A DNA stretch of 64,000 bases, taken from assembly GCA_020091685.1 (NCBI GenBank), contig CM034607.1, positions 5,906,130 to 5,970,129 on the forward strand. Reading direction: 5' to 3'. The notes under the pieces were generated by a model that worked only from the letters and a program-made list of their open reading frames with translations, did no database searches and was not told where the DNA came from. A program made the position numbers and the translations under genes. The stretch is from Lutjanus erythropterus. Lineage: Eukaryota > Chordata > Actinopteri > Lutjaniformes > Lutjanidae. Positions 45,296-56,699 of this stretch are shown in pieces; position 1 is the first letter of the stretch, and each line of letters starts with the position of its first letter.

Positions 45296-45718
45296 CGTTT
45301 ATATTTGTTCTTACACAAAGCACTAACAGGAAAAGAAGAAAATCCTTTGTGGGAAATAATAAAACATGCACTGAAAGAAAAAAAAGTCTGTTCTTACCCA
45401 CCAGAGTATGTTGTTGAAATGGGCTTTGATCTTAAATTGGATGTGCGTGCCAGGAAATTTGCATTTAGAATATGGACGCCCCAGTAAATCCATATAAGGG
45501 GCAGCAGGGTTAAGTGGCACGTCCAAACCACAAACCAACAAGCTGCTGACATTTGACAGGTCACATTAAAGTCAGAAAAAAAGAAGAAAAAAAAATGAAA
45601 AGGAAAGGAAATGCCACTGAAGGACAGAAAACAAAACAACGGCAACAAAAGGAACATCACTGAGATTTTTCTGTTGGGGAGGGGCTGCGGCAGGTGAAGC
45701 CAGGTCGCACTAATCATC

Positions 45719-46016
45719 TTTAAAGGAGCAATATGTAGCAAAAATGATTGACTGCATATTGAATAGGTTGAAATCATATTAAATCTACAATTAAAGCAAG
45801 TTCCTTTATTTTATTTTTGTGGTTTTCACTATTATCCCTATTGGGGATAATATGATATATAGGGATATCATCCCTATCCCTATCAGTTTTCATGAATTTT
45901 GCAGCCACAGTAGGTTCTCCTACAGACTTGGAAGGGGAGGGTGAGCGGTGTTCAGTTGGTTGCAATTTACAACATCACAGTGAGATGCCGCTAAATTCTA
46001 CGCACTGGTCCTTAAA
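45719..46016. mobile_element. Inverted-repeat DNA element, chimeric
   Basis: The left end TTTAAAGGAGCAATATGTAG is like 29641. The right end ACGCACTGGTCCTTAAAG and TGAGATGCCGCTAAATTC, read in reverse, match the left end of 15613-16275. Each half belongs to a different related family, so the copy looks chimeric. A small palindrome TATCCCTATTGGGGATA lies at its centre (45834-45850). Confidence 0.65.
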
Positions 46017-46159
46017 GTGCTGGTCTGCTTGTTTACAACCTCTCTGATACTTTGTCATCATCACTGATGGAAATGATGGGCCAAATTAACTGCAAAAATA
46101 ACTCCATAACAGATGTACAGTAATGAATGGTGATGTAATCACTCCTGCTGTTGTTTTAA

Positions 46160-46530
46160 AAGAGTACTCCACTGATTTCACATTGCATTGCTCATAATGG
46201 GCAGTTAAAAAAGGATCAGAATCATTGCAGCTGAACCAAAATTATTATCTTTTTTTTTTTCTCCACAGGCTCTGCTTCCTTGTCAAAACCTGGCGCCTAC
46301 ATCAACCACAATACAACTCAACCGCCAACAGTTCAGTCCAAGACTGAGGTGTGCTATGTTCATAGCGGCTAACATAGCCTCGAGCTGCTTACCTGCAAGA
46401 GAGATGAGGAGCGGGCTACAGAAATCAGGTAAACTCACTTCTTTCTGACTCCTCAGGTGTTCTTAATTTTCAAAATGTGTCTTCAAGTTGTTGCTCAGCT
46501 GAAAAATAGTGAAAGTACAGGAAATCTTTT
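46160..46530 (+). repeat. Fish repeat containing an exon-like interval
   Basis: It starts AAAGAGTACTCCACTGATTT, which I recognise as a frequent fish repeat end. Inside, TTTTTTTTTCTCCACAG ends at 46268 and CAGGTAAAC follows at 46426-46434. Between them, 160 nt are open for 53 codons. Words such as GGCTAACATAGCCTCGAGC belong to the repeat, so I read this as repeat sequence with splice-like signals, not a host exon. Confidence 0.5.
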
Positions 46531-46564
46531 TGCTGACCTGAAGGAATCAGAAGGTGATACATAA

Positions 46565-46900
46565 TTTTGGAACACGTCATCATACTTTAACAGCATAATA
46601 GGTTGTTTGGCATATAGGACCATTGGAGAGGACCAGCCACAGGCATACTGGACCTTCTTTGTCACATGGTTAATGTCATGAAACAGTCACAGTTTGGGTA
46701 GGTTCAGACACCAAACTACTTGGGTTTGGTACCTGTGCATGGTTTGGGTTAAAATAAGTACATTAAATATGTAAGTCAAGTTACCTACATAAATGAAGTT
46801 ATGTTACTTAGATTATATAACAGTTGCATCATGTATTTAAGTGAAAATGATAAGTCAAAGTTGACTTTTGGTTTCACATGGGACACGAACAGGGGTCCAT
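46565..46900 (-). repeat. Dispersed repeat, opposite-strand copy
   Basis: CAGTTTGGGTAGGTTCAG, AACTACTTGGGTTTGGTACC, GGTTTCACATGGGACACGAA and TTACTTAGATTATATAACAG resemble, in reverse complement, 20160-20420. Confidence 0.5.
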
Positions 46901-47308
46901 CCACCCCAACCTTCTCCCTACAAGGACTTTGTCACTCTCTACACTACATCACCTGACTTCCTCCTTTACGACCATTGATACCAGTGAAGCCAAAATATCT
47001 CAGATACCATCGATGCCATCTTGCACTGATCTACGTAATGGTGACCAGCATTGTAACAGCACTTTTCAAGTTCCTGCCCACACAGCTGGCCCACTCAATT
47101 ATGAGCAGAGCTCAGCCATCAGTCAGGGCATGAAACTCCTATTTCATATAATCAAATAACTAACTAAAACCAAACTGATCACAAAAATGAACTTGAACAC
47201 ATTGTCTGCATGGTGATAACTACCAAAAATGACAGAAAGCATCTTTGGGAAAAATGTATTTGAAGTGTACTTTGTTTTGGTTTTACCTATGTCCTATCTG
47301 TCAAGACT

Positions 47309-47535
47309 GGGGAGGCAGGTTTATGATGTATACTGCAGCCCACCACCGGGGGGCGATCATGATGCTTTGGCTTCACTTTGAGGGAGCTCTCATGTTGTCC
47401 ATTTCTATATATAGTCTCTGTTAACTACCATCATATTTACTACAGCCACTAGAGGTCACTGCCTAACAATAAATATAAACACGGGTCGTAATAAGCTGCT
47501 TGCACAGAAGACCTATGCGATTGTTTTTCTGGTGA
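47309..47535. repeat. Composite of two dispersed repeats
   Basis: 47309-47418 matches 15908-16018 (CACCACCGGGGGGCGATC, ATGCTTTGGCTTCACTTT). 47440-47530 matches 6938-7019 in reverse complement (CCACTAGAGGTCACTGCC, GGGTCGTAATAAGCTGC). Confidence 0.65.
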
Positions 47536-47815
47536 GGACATTTGGTAAATCTAATTCACAAATAAAACTTATTTTAATGCCTGCACACGATATGCTTGAA
47601 TTTCCAAATAAAATAAAGTTGCACTGAAAAATGTGCCACCAAACTGTGTCAAGATGACATCAGTTTACTGATGCAGATATTGGTTCTTCACCATTTTCTC
47701 CTTACGTGTCGTGTCACAGTATAATCCATATAGTATGATACTTTAAACACCTAACATTAATGAATTGTCATCGATAAGACAGCTCTAAAAGCCCTGGAGA
47801 TTGCAGAGTTATGGG

Positions 47816-48235
47816 TCATACCTTCCACAAGTTTTTGGAAGTCATTTTCTGTTTTATTTTACAGCTTTACAGTTTCTTTTCTGATCAACTTCACCTGCTC
47901 CTAATTAGTCCTTTGTGTGCATATAGTCAGTTTGTGTTCCCTCTTTCAGTTGTCAGGTTGTCTGTACCCTGGTTGTTTCTACCCGTGTTCCTGTTTGCCT
48001 GGATACATTTTGGATTGTCATTTCTTGTTTTTGGGCTCTCTTGTTTTAGATTTCTCTTCATAGGACTTTTAAGTTTTTTACCTGGACTTCCCAGCGGCCT
48101 TTTTATTCTTTTGTGTTCTTTGCCTTCTTCAGTAAGTTATTAAGGCTCCTTTTGTTTACTCCACTTTGTCTACTGTTTCAGTTTGTGTCCATTTCAGAAT
48201 CTTAGCTTTTTTAATCTAATAAATGAACAAAATAA
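47816..48235 (+). repeat. T-rich dispersed repeat ending in AATAAA-like signal
   Basis: TTCACCTGCTCCTAATTAG, ATATAGTCAGTTTGTGTTCC, GTTATTAAGGCTCCTTTTG and ACTCCACTTTGTCTACTG occur in an order I know from fish repeats. The 110-codon hydrophobic frame 47811-48143 is a translation of this T-rich repeat and not a gene. Confidence 0.5.
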
Positions 48236-48329
48236 ACTCAAAAATGTCAAGAAACACCAGTGCACCCTCTGAATTCAAGTTTCGGTCTTTCATCGAACTC
48301 AGACTAGCTGAACTGCCTTGTTAACCCTT

Positions 48330-48690
48330 TCCTAAAACACACTGCATTCAAACTCGACAAAAATAAATCTCACCAAAACATCTTGGTTAGTCTTTCCACT
48401 GTTCCAACAAGCACCAGCTGTTGTTTGGTGGAAATAAACCCTTAATTCACCAAGTTCGCTGTTAAAATATTCTGGCTACACACTGTTTCCCCTGCTGCCT
48501 CTCTCTGCTGTTGCTGGCCTCCCTGGGCTACTGGATTAGCTCGCTAAATGACAGTCTGTCGACGAGCAGCGGTTCGCACTCATTCTTTGGAGGCAAACCA
48601 TTAAATTAGCAAAATAAAATGATGAAAATCAACCAAAAAAGAACAACCAGTCGACTCAGCCAATCGCTGATACCCAATATTCATCCAATT
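48330..48690 (+). repeat. Dispersed repeat family F, copy 3
   Basis: TGCATTCAAACTCGACAAA, GGTTAGTCTTTCCACTG, GGAAATAAACCCTTAATTCA and AACAACCAGTCGACTCAGCC match copy 1 over its full length, with extra CTGCTGCCTCTCTCTGC. Confidence 0.7.
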
Positions 48691-48879
48691 ACCAAGCTGT
48701 ACTCTTAAATTTCCAGGTAGATTAAGTAAAAATGTCCCTCAGGTCTAAACATGTCAAAGAACAACAAAATACAAGAAACACTGCATCTCATTTTCACGTA
48801 TATTCTCCCTGCTGCTTTTCCCTACACTGATGGTAATTGGTTTGATAAGTGATGACAAACGGTGTGGTATTTTCTGAGA

Positions 48880-49795
48880 ACAATTGAACACCCTGCTAAA
48901 TCGCGGGGAGGCAAAGCAGCTCAGATCTTTACAGCCGGCAGCCAGCTCTTCTCCCATCCCTCACATGTCTGTCAGAACCACTGTACGGGATGCTGGCGTG
49001 ACAGGAAAAAAAAAAATTAAAAAATACTCCGCTTTATTGCCTCTCCAACATCAATTTAATGTCTCGCGGAGAAAAAAAAAAAAGAAAAGGCGGCAGGCAT
49101 AGCTGGCTGAAAAATCACCTCAATGCAAAATGCAAAATACATTCATGTTTAATCCCTCTGCCTCCTCTCGGCTGTTTTAGAACATCCAGTCCTGATGTTA
49201 GAGAGGTGTTTTGCATTTCCAAACCGGAAAAAAGGTGTTCTATCTCCGTTACAGAATTGGTGAGATTGATTGTACATATAGAGATAATGCATTGTTAGGT
49301 AAACAACCACTCTGTCTGTCTGATGCCTCGCCAGCACTGCAATTTAATCACACCAAGAGTAAATATATGAATTCCTGCTCCTGAACACTCATTAAGGATG
49401 CTCACCATACGGCTCCTTCCTGGAATGAGGCATTTGCGGCTTCGGTAGTGAGAGTAATGACCATCATTCATACTGCCAGCTATCATTGCCTGGTGGCGTG
49501 TTTAGCTGCACATACTTGAGATTTGGAGGAAGGGAAGGCAATTGTATTTAATCATCCCCGGGGAGAGATTTGCCTTGAAAATCACGTTTGGGTGATCAAT
49601 GGCTCGTGCAGACAAGCAAAGCGTTGCATGCAGGCATTAGTCTGCTTACATCTCTGTCCAGTGCTTCTGACACCTGCTTTCATGCGTACACATTGTGTGA
49701 TGAGATAACTGTGCGGTAAAACATTATTTCAAGGCAAGATGAAACCCTCGTGTGAGGGAATTAGGTCTCACATTCTTGAGAATCGAGGCAAATCA
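48880..49795. other. Long repeat-free candidate conserved block
   Basis: About 0.9 kb without recognised repeats apart from an A11 run near 49074. It includes ATTGTATTTAATCATCCCCG (49540-49559), TTTGGGTGATCAATGGCTCG and CACATTCTTGAGAATCGAGG. The frames seen are short, overlap on both strands and are unrecognised. Its evenness and length suggest functional noncoding sequence, but no proof is available here. Confidence 0.3.
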
Positions 49796-49799
49796 TGCC

Positions 49800-50220
49800 C
49801 TACCGAAAAACATTTTTTAATACCAACACCCTAATTACTAACTTTTTTTGGTGGAAATGTATCCTTGAAGGCAGCCATTCCCCAAACTTAATAATGCCAC
49901 AACCCACCCAAACCTTTAATCACAACTCTGATCAACACATAAAACTAACTGTGCAAATGTCAAGATATAAGATGCATTCTAGTGTTAATGTGACAGATCA
50001 CTGTACACTGTAACACCATTTCAACTGGGTCTGAAATATGAAGCATAGCAGATCCCATGGCTTTGTTTTATTAGCTATAATTAAAAATCCACTTCATGGT
50101 AATTTCAAACTTCCAAAATTGAAACTTTATTCATTATTAATATTATAGATTTTTATTCAGGACATCTTGCAGCCCATCTGCAGTACTGTCACAGCCCAGT
50201 AGGACCACAGCCCACACTTC
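49800..50220. other. No recognisable gene or repeat
   Basis: AT-rich; nothing supported. Confidence 0.5.
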
Positions 50221-50221
50221 A

Positions 50222-50890
50222 CTCATTTATATGAAATATATGTAATTTATTAAATGTTTGGGTTTGCTTTATTAGTTTTTTTCATTTCTAAACTTGCCAG
50301 AAAACACTCTTGTCACATACTAACATAACATAACTAATAACTAATATTAAAAATCAAAAACTAACAATACCTACTGAGAACATAGGTGTGAAAAATGTCA
50401 GGCATAAAAAGAGTTAGCTATATCCGAAGGACCCCGTCTCTCTTCCTGGCTCAAAAAAGGTGGGTGCTGGTAAACCTTCTAATTTTCTTTTTTTCGACAA
50501 ATTCATTAAATAATATTGCTGTCAAATGTGTCTCAGCCATACCATGTCAAATATGTAGCCCCTCCAAATCAAATCCTAAGAATGATAGTTTAAAAATGTG
50601 TATTTTGATTTGCATTAAGAGAACTCTTTGCAGCTGAGCAACAAAATAAAATGGCTACTCAGTATGATTATGCTGTGAAATGAACATTTTGTCAACTTTG
50701 TAAGATGTCAACTTCATTATCTACATTTAATAAAACATTAAATCACTCAGAGGTTGGCCAGTTACAAAGTGTGATAGCCAAGAGTTTGATCTTTTAAAAT
50801 ATATTTTCACAGTATAATTGAAGAATAAAAATCAAAAGACGTTTTTGTCCCAGTTCTCAAAAATGAGTGAGCTCTTACAGCTGAAAAATA
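50222..50890 (+). repeat. Dispersed repeat family C, copy 3
   Basis: Matches 11190-11960 in order: TTTCTAAACTTGCCAG, AACAATACCTACTGAGAAC, ATTCATTAAATAATATTGCT, AAAAATGTGTATTTTGATTT and GCCAAGAGTTTGATCTTTTA. It is colinear over more than 600 bp. Confidence 0.75.
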
Positions 50891-50899
50891 AACAAGAAA

Positions 50900-51480
50900 T
50901 GTAATTAAAAATCTCAATAAATAAGACTTACACTTAGTCATAATGATAGTGTATCAGCATAATATATCTGCAGCTACAATGACTCAGCAATTAATGGCCT
51001 TAATTACACACTTCACCCCACTCTACCTCGCTCAGAAGTGTGATGTATGGCCTCTTCAGCTGAATGTTCTGTCAGATGACTCGTTCAATTCCTCCTCCCA
51101 GTGACAGATGTTTCCAAAGCGTGACTGACGTCACAGTTTGTGTCCCCGCGCAGGGTCATGTCAGTGGAAACAGACCGGCAGCGCTGGTGTTTCCTGACAA
51201 GATGCAAATGAACAAGGCTGTAATCAAAGTCCAAACAGCTGGCAGTCATGGAATTAACCTCTTCAACCCGAGGCTGTCAGTCACTCGCTTTGTTTCCACG
51301 CTGATGGCACAGTGTCGCAGGCTAAATGACATACTGTATGTTTTCACTTTCACTACTAAGAAATGGCATCAATTAGTAACTATGTTAGGGACTGTGTAAA
51401 AATGACTAGGATGTGGAGGGGTGTTAAATCTTCCCTTCCTTTGATTTGGAAAAAAATTGAAATATCCTCCCTGCAGAATC
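50900..51480. other. No supported gene
   Basis: Contains a 111-codon plus-strand frame at 51064-51399, unrecognised and without splice context. The GACTGACGTCACAG word at 51122-51135 contains a full CRE (TGACGTCA). Confidence 0.4.
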
Positions 51481-51486
51481 TCAAAA

Positions 51487-51740
51487 CACTCAGTTCCCAG
51501 TTTATAAAGTACACCTCGGTAAAACTAATGGAGTCTAATGCACCAATCCTGCAGTAGTTATAATGTTCATATTTTTCTTGACATTGTGTCAGAGAGCTGT
51601 TGACTATGGTCACTTTGATGGCTGCAGTTTGTGGTGCTGTTTAATTGTACTATACTGATGGGTGTTTCTACTATTTTGTCCACCCATTTTAAATCATTGA
51701 GGAGGTTTTAGATGTACCTAATAAACTGACTACTGAGTGT
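51487..51740. mobile_element. Short inverted-repeat DNA element (CACTCAGT ends)
   Basis: The left end CACTCAGTTCCCAGTTTATA and right end TAAACTGACTACTGAGTG are inverted repeats over about 25 bp. The interior GGCTGCAGTTTGTGGTGCTG and GGGTGTTTCTACTATTTTGT is known from a fish nonautonomous element. 254 bp, no protein. Confidence 0.7.
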
Positions 51741-51774
51741 ATTTGTGGAAAAGAAAGAAGAAGTGACAAGTCAG

Positions 51775-51970
51775 TTTATTTATATAGTACCAAATCATAA
51801 TAGTTTCTCACTTTTCATATAGAGTAGGCCCAGGCTGTTCTCTTTATGATATTTAGAGAACTAGTCATTCCCACCATGAGCAAGCACTTGGTGACAGTGG
51901 TGAGGAAAAACTCCCTTTTTACCAGCAGAAACATTGAGCAGAATATTATCTGAAAAAGTCTTGATATCTT
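51775..51970 (-). repeat. LINE-like 3' tail, opposite strand
   Basis: CAGTTTATTTATATAGTACC, CCCACCATGAGCAAGCACTT and GTGAGGAAAAACTCCCTTTT are the reverse complement of the family at 20850-21012. Confidence 0.65.
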
Positions 51971-51989
51971 CAGTGAATGGATGGATGGA

Positions 51990-52130
51990 TTGTTGTGACA
52001 TTTCAGGCATAAATTCATAGTTCCCAGATGATTTATTCATATAATTGTGGTAATTCTGACTTTTCCTATAGCGCCACCGTGAGGTCAAAATTTTATTTTT
52101 TTTAAACTGGAAAAACTAATGGCATTCAAT
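51990..52130 (-). repeat. Fragment of the GCGCCACCGTGAGGTCAAAA repeat
   Basis: TATAGCGCCACCGTGAGGTC followed by AAAATTTTA and AACTAATGGCATTC is a minus-strand piece of the family at 18780-18990 and 52840-53170. Confidence 0.5.
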
Positions 52131-52740
52131 ATTTAGAGCTGAAACAATCAATCAGTTAATCCATAAGTCTACTGACAGAATAATCAGGGACTATTCCCAT
52201 AATTGGTTTGTTGTCATTTTTAAATATAAAAGTCTCTGTAGGCCCTTTTCTACCAAACTAGCTCTGGTTCTTGAACCAGTTCCCTTCAAAATGTTTGGAG
52301 CCTTGGTGCTATCTGTTGAACCAGCCTGGGTTTACACCAGCTTAGAGCTGAACCATTGTAATCAAGGATGTCATCAACAGAAGGCGTTGCACAGTGCACA
52401 ACGACCTGCAGAATATGACACGCCCACTTTGGTTGGAAGGAAAACTTGCTTTTTTAAGTTAAGTTTTGGTGGAAGTGCTCTGAATGGTTCAACATTAGGT
52501 GCTGAAATTGGAACGGGATCAATTCCATGTTGGTGAAAAAGGCCTATCTGAGAAAATCTCTCATTATAACTTTTAAAATGTGACAATTAGTTAATTTTCT
52601 TATGTGATTTTAAAACTGAATATCCGGTTTTTCGTTTCCGGTCAAACAAAACAAGCTATTGGAAGATGTCACCTTACAAGTTTCCCTATTTTATGAAATT
52701 TTATCGGCCAAACACTGCCAATTGATTAATTGAGAAAATA
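52125..52740. mobile_element. Palindromic ATTAAT repeat split by a nested element
   Basis: The left part has GAGCTGAAACAATCAATCAG and GACAGAATAATCAGGGAC. The right part has GGAAGATGTCACCTTACAAG, TCGGCCAAACACTGCC and GATTAATTGAGAAAATAATC, the usual distal end of the family seen at 18385. The nested element 52239-52546 lies between. Confidence 0.65.
52239..52546. mobile_element. Nested short DNA element, TAGGCC ends
   Basis: The left end TAGGCCCTTTTCTACCAA and right end TTGGTGAAAAAGGCCTA are inverted repeats with GCTCTGGTTCTTGAACCAG inside. 308 bp. The flanks share TCTG on both sides, a possible partial target duplication. The plus-strand 81-codon frame inside is not a gene. Confidence 0.7.
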
Positions 52741-52744
52741 ATCT

Positions 52745-53170
52745 CTTTGTGTATTGTGCTCACTAGCTAAAGTTAGCATGCTAACACCCTAAACTACCTG
52801 ATAAACAGCCATAAAACTTAGCACAGATATTCATGTTTCCCTCAGGATGATGCTGGTGATCCCAGACCGTATATAGAGCACCTTGGACCAAGTCAGAATT
52901 TTACTTTGTCCAATTTTGGTTTATGACTAAATGCAAAACTAATGACATTCCCATCAGCCTCAGCTGTACTTCTATTTTGTGTGTTTGTGTGTATTAGAAA
53001 ATATTTGCATGCTACTGTAACATGCCACCCTGAGATGGTGAACATGCTCAACATCATGACAGGCTGACATTGTCACTGTGAGCTTGTTAGCATGCTGACA
53101 TTTAAATCAAAGAAGTGCTGCACCAAAGTACGGCCTCACAGAGCCGCTAGATAAACTGCTGTTATAATCA
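52745..53170 (-). repeat. Fish repeat with TTAGCATGCTAAC motif
   Basis: GTTAGCATGCTAACACCC, CCCTCAGGATGATGCTGG, CTAATGACATTCCCATCAGC, CCTGAGATGGTGAACATGC and TTGTTAGCATGCTGACATTT are diagnostic of the family whose plus-strand part is at 18780-18990. Confidence 0.65.
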
Positions 53171-53554
53171 CTGAATCACAAATGAAGGATACAGAGAAAA
53201 GCTCGCTGTCCTCTGCATACTGTACAGTCATGAACACATTAAACACTTTTTGAAAAAATAAAACATTAATCTTACAAGGGAAGCACAAAATAAAAAATAA
53301 ATCTGGGATGATAAAAAGTTAAAAGGCCCTCCTCTGTGCTCCCCGAAAATTTTAGACTGCCCTCCCTCGAACAAAGAGAATCATTTTCATTCATATACAC
53401 ATTGTATCATTTATAACTACCTGTTCTTTTTTGTATTTGTTCTTGGGAAAGTGTTTCTCGGGGTTGTTTGATAGCCAAAAGTTTATGGTGCATACCACAT
53501 AACTGCAAAATCCCCATTTGATTCCAAACCGGAGACCTTAGTTGCATGCAGTAT

Positions 53555-53700
53555 TCAGGGGTGGAAGTAATGGATTACATTTACTTATTACTGTTCATTA
53601 CTGTTATGAAGTCTGGGGTTTTTGTGTACTTTTACTTGTTTTTTTTTTACTTCAAGTATTGTACTTTGCATCTGTTACTGAGTAAATGCAACACTTACAT
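53555..53700 (+). repeat. AAGTAAAAGTA-family end (CAGGGGTGGAAGTAA)
   Basis: Starts CAGGGGTGGAAGTAATGG and continues GATTACATTTACTTATTACT, a terminus of the family at 40733-41235. The 137-codon frame starting at 53546 reads through it and is not a gene. Confidence 0.5.
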
Positions 53701-53704
53701 GAAA

Positions 53705-54890
53705 AAGTCCCTGATAAACTGTGTGAGACAAAAGAAAGGAGTTCATTCAGCAGCTACAGCAGAGAAAAGGCTGCTGGTGTGTCTTTGGCTACAGAGAGCT
53801 GCCTTTTACACAACTAATTTACTTTTATTTGACTTTACTTCCATCTGCTTTCTGCTCCTACATTGTCCGCTATCCAGTAGCGTGAAAATGCAAGTAAAAT
53901 TTAACAGCGCTCATGAGTTAAGGTCATTCTGTAATGAGAGCCCGACTCGTTGCACATGATATACATAATGTACATAACGCTGTCAGGTGTGCATACAGGT
54001 GTGAGGTATAATGCTGCAGGCGCAGTATCCTAAGGAATTACATCCGTATTGAACATTTATGCAGTCCATGATTTACATTCAGCACGATGTACAGAGCCAA
54101 TCTGATGTGGAGGTGGGGGTGTTGAATATGCATGGAGCGCATCCAGCTTTCATGAGACCGTAGTTCAAGTCCTGATAGTGTCCAACAATTCACGTGGGCG
54201 TTTTTCTTTTAAATCATACTTCCTAACCTTTAAACGTTTGTTTATTCACCGTAGTAGCCTGAAGTCTCATCTTCTAATATCACTGTTCTGACTAACAATT
54301 AGGTTGACATAATGCAGGGCAAGGAGCATGAAATAACTGTTTGAGGTGTGTGTTGAGCTCTTCTAGCTTTGTGTACTTATGTTGTAAGAGACATACAGTA
54401 TATATAGAACTTCACATTGCGTTTGTGTAAAATTGTGCCCTTCAGCTAACTGTGTGATGTACTGTGTTTCATGCCCACGCATGTCAATGATCAGAAACTG
54501 ATCTTGTAAGTTTTGTCTTGGTTTGTCAAATAATTTCCAGATAGGATCGTTCTGATCCAGATACAACCAGATTTGGACTACAGAATCTAGATTTGTAGTC
54601 TTTGGATGAGCCTCCATCTGCTGGTTAAAGGAACATTTAATCAACACTGATGTGGAAATGTTGGGAGGTGCATTATTATTATTAATAATTAAATGACTCA
54701 CTAGATTAAAAAAACTGTGGTTTTGTCAGGAAGCTACTGTTTTTATTGCTAAAAAGGTGTGTCTACTTCTGTCTGAGGCTGGTGCTGGTTGATACACCTG
54801 TTGGATAACCTGTGCGTAACTTTGCAAGGGTCAAACTTAAGAAACAGTTTCTGATCCTGTTTCCTGCACCCACAGTGGTGCCAGTAGGAT
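53705..54890. other. No recognisable gene or repeat
   Basis: AT-rich; the 112-codon minus-strand frame 54363-54701 is unrecognised. Confidence 0.5.
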
Positions 54891-54899
54891 GGAGAAACA

Positions 54900-54960
54900 A
54901 GCATGGGAGGAGGAGGTGAGGATGAGGAGAAAAGAGGAGATAGAGAAGGAGATGGAGCAT
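54900..54960 (+). repeat. Purine (GGA/GAGGA) tract
   Basis: About 60 bp almost entirely of A and G in GAGGA units on the plus strand, interrupted by single T residues. It gives a glutamate/glycine/aspartate-rich short frame that I do not regard as a gene. Confidence 0.7.
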
Positions 54961-55084
54961 GGGTTGCCGTGAAGCTGTGCCTCAGTCTGGCTCAGGTGGA
55001 TGTTCAGATCGGCTGCTGGGATGCATCGCCGGCTCGCCTGTCCTCTCGACCTTTGCATTATAATGATGATGATAACGAATTATA

Positions 55085-56695
55085 AAATACAACAGACTTT
55101 GAAGGTCCTTCATTGTAAAACATAACCAGTAACATATCAGCATGACATTTACGGTTCATTTATTCTGTTACTTTTTTAACAGGCATTAATGTAACATGTC
55201 TCCATGTCTTTGGCTTTCACTTCTCGAACCAGGAGATCTGTCTTTTCTCTTTGTTTGTTGGTAAATCTGCTGTCGTGCTGCCAATGCTTGTGCCCTTGGT
55301 TCACATGCGTCTTAAAGCTGATGAGAGCTGACTTTCTGGTTGGTTTATTGCATTTTCGGCCTGAAACACACCCATTAATTAATCAAGGCAGAAAAAAAAT
55401 GTCTGTCTTGTCTGGGTACACCTGCACAAGACAGAAAAGGTGGATTTGGACACGCCTTAAACAAATTAAAAACATTGCACCTTGCGCATTGAACTTGCGC
55501 TTTACATCAGCATAAATTTGGATTTTGGGTAGGATTCAATTACTATGCCCACATCCCAATTTTGTAGGATCAGGATCACATCTCTTGGTTTTGAAATATC
55601 CAGATTTGAGATTTGATCTGGATAAATCTGATCTAGATTAAAAGGTCTCACACGTCACCTTCCTGCAGGACACATAAATTATGTCATCTCTATCAAGGCT
55701 GTTGCGGGGTTGTGCGAGTCCCTGTGCGTACTTGATGTGCGAAGCCCTGCTCACATTCACATGCATGAATCACAGACCACTGCATACATAACCTCAGTGC
55801 AATACGTTTTCCTCCAGATATAATACGAGCAATCTATTTTAGCAATATAGTTTATATAAATATTTGCTCATTTAAAAAAAAACAAATCTTCATTGAAGAG
55901 TTTGATTTTCTACTGTTTAATGACATGTTGTAGACCAAACAATTAACCAAGGAAATAATCAGCAGTGTCATGGAAAATGAATATGTTCATTAGTTGTAGC
56001 TGTATTGATGAATGATCTACAAGCCAATACAAACAATAATAATGAGCCAACATCAACATTTGCTTCAGACAATGCAGAGAAAATCACACTTTAGTTCCAT
56101 GTGTGCATGAATTATTCATTCACGCATCTAACAGGCTCTCTCTCATGTTGTAATGATGCGTATGTGTTTGTTTCCTTCGCTGGGAGCTTGACCCGAGAAG
56201 GCCTCCACTTTTAACAGCGATACAGTATGTGGAGGCGAAGGCTCAATCGCTTCCACAAAAAGAAGTAAACACGGCAGCTCGACTGAACACAGCGTACCGC
56301 CGCACCTGGTCAAACAGCACCTGAGGGCTGTTTTCATCTCCTCACTTCACAAAGTTGTTTATCTCTCTCCACAAATCTGTTTTTATGTCCGTCTTCCTCT
56401 GTGAAACCACACAGGCAGCATTTTTTTAACTCTGCTGTGAACTGCTTGCATCCTCTTCTCTTACTGTACTACTGTAGTGTATATGATCCATAAAACTAAA
56501 GGCACAGTTTGCCCTTTTTGCTGCAGTTTCTGTCACCAGGCTGATCTCAGTAGGAATTAATCTTTCTCTTATTCCTCAGCTTGATATCACCCGACGCTGT
56601 GCTTAATTGTGGCCAATTGATCCGTTGGGCAGCAACACTCTTTGTTTCTTTTTGTGTTTTCTACTTCTGATGGCAGAAGAGCTGTAGGAGCACCC
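55085..56695. other. No supported gene
   Basis: Unique-looking sequence; the 103-codon plus-strand frame 55204-55515 is unrecognised. TTGTAGGATCAGGATCACATC and GATCTGGATAAATCTGATCTAG near 55564-55637 are internally repetitive GATCTG/CAGGATC words. Confidence 0.4.
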
Positions 56696-56699
56696 TTCA

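Noticed and set aside
47811-48143. 110-codon hydrophobic frame resembling a multi-pass membrane protein
   Set aside because: Lies in a T-rich dispersed repeat; hydrophobicity follows from T-rich codons.
53546-53959. 137-codon plus-strand frame
   Set aside because: Starts inside a CAGGGGTGGAAGTAA repeat end; low-complexity hydrophobic start, no domain.
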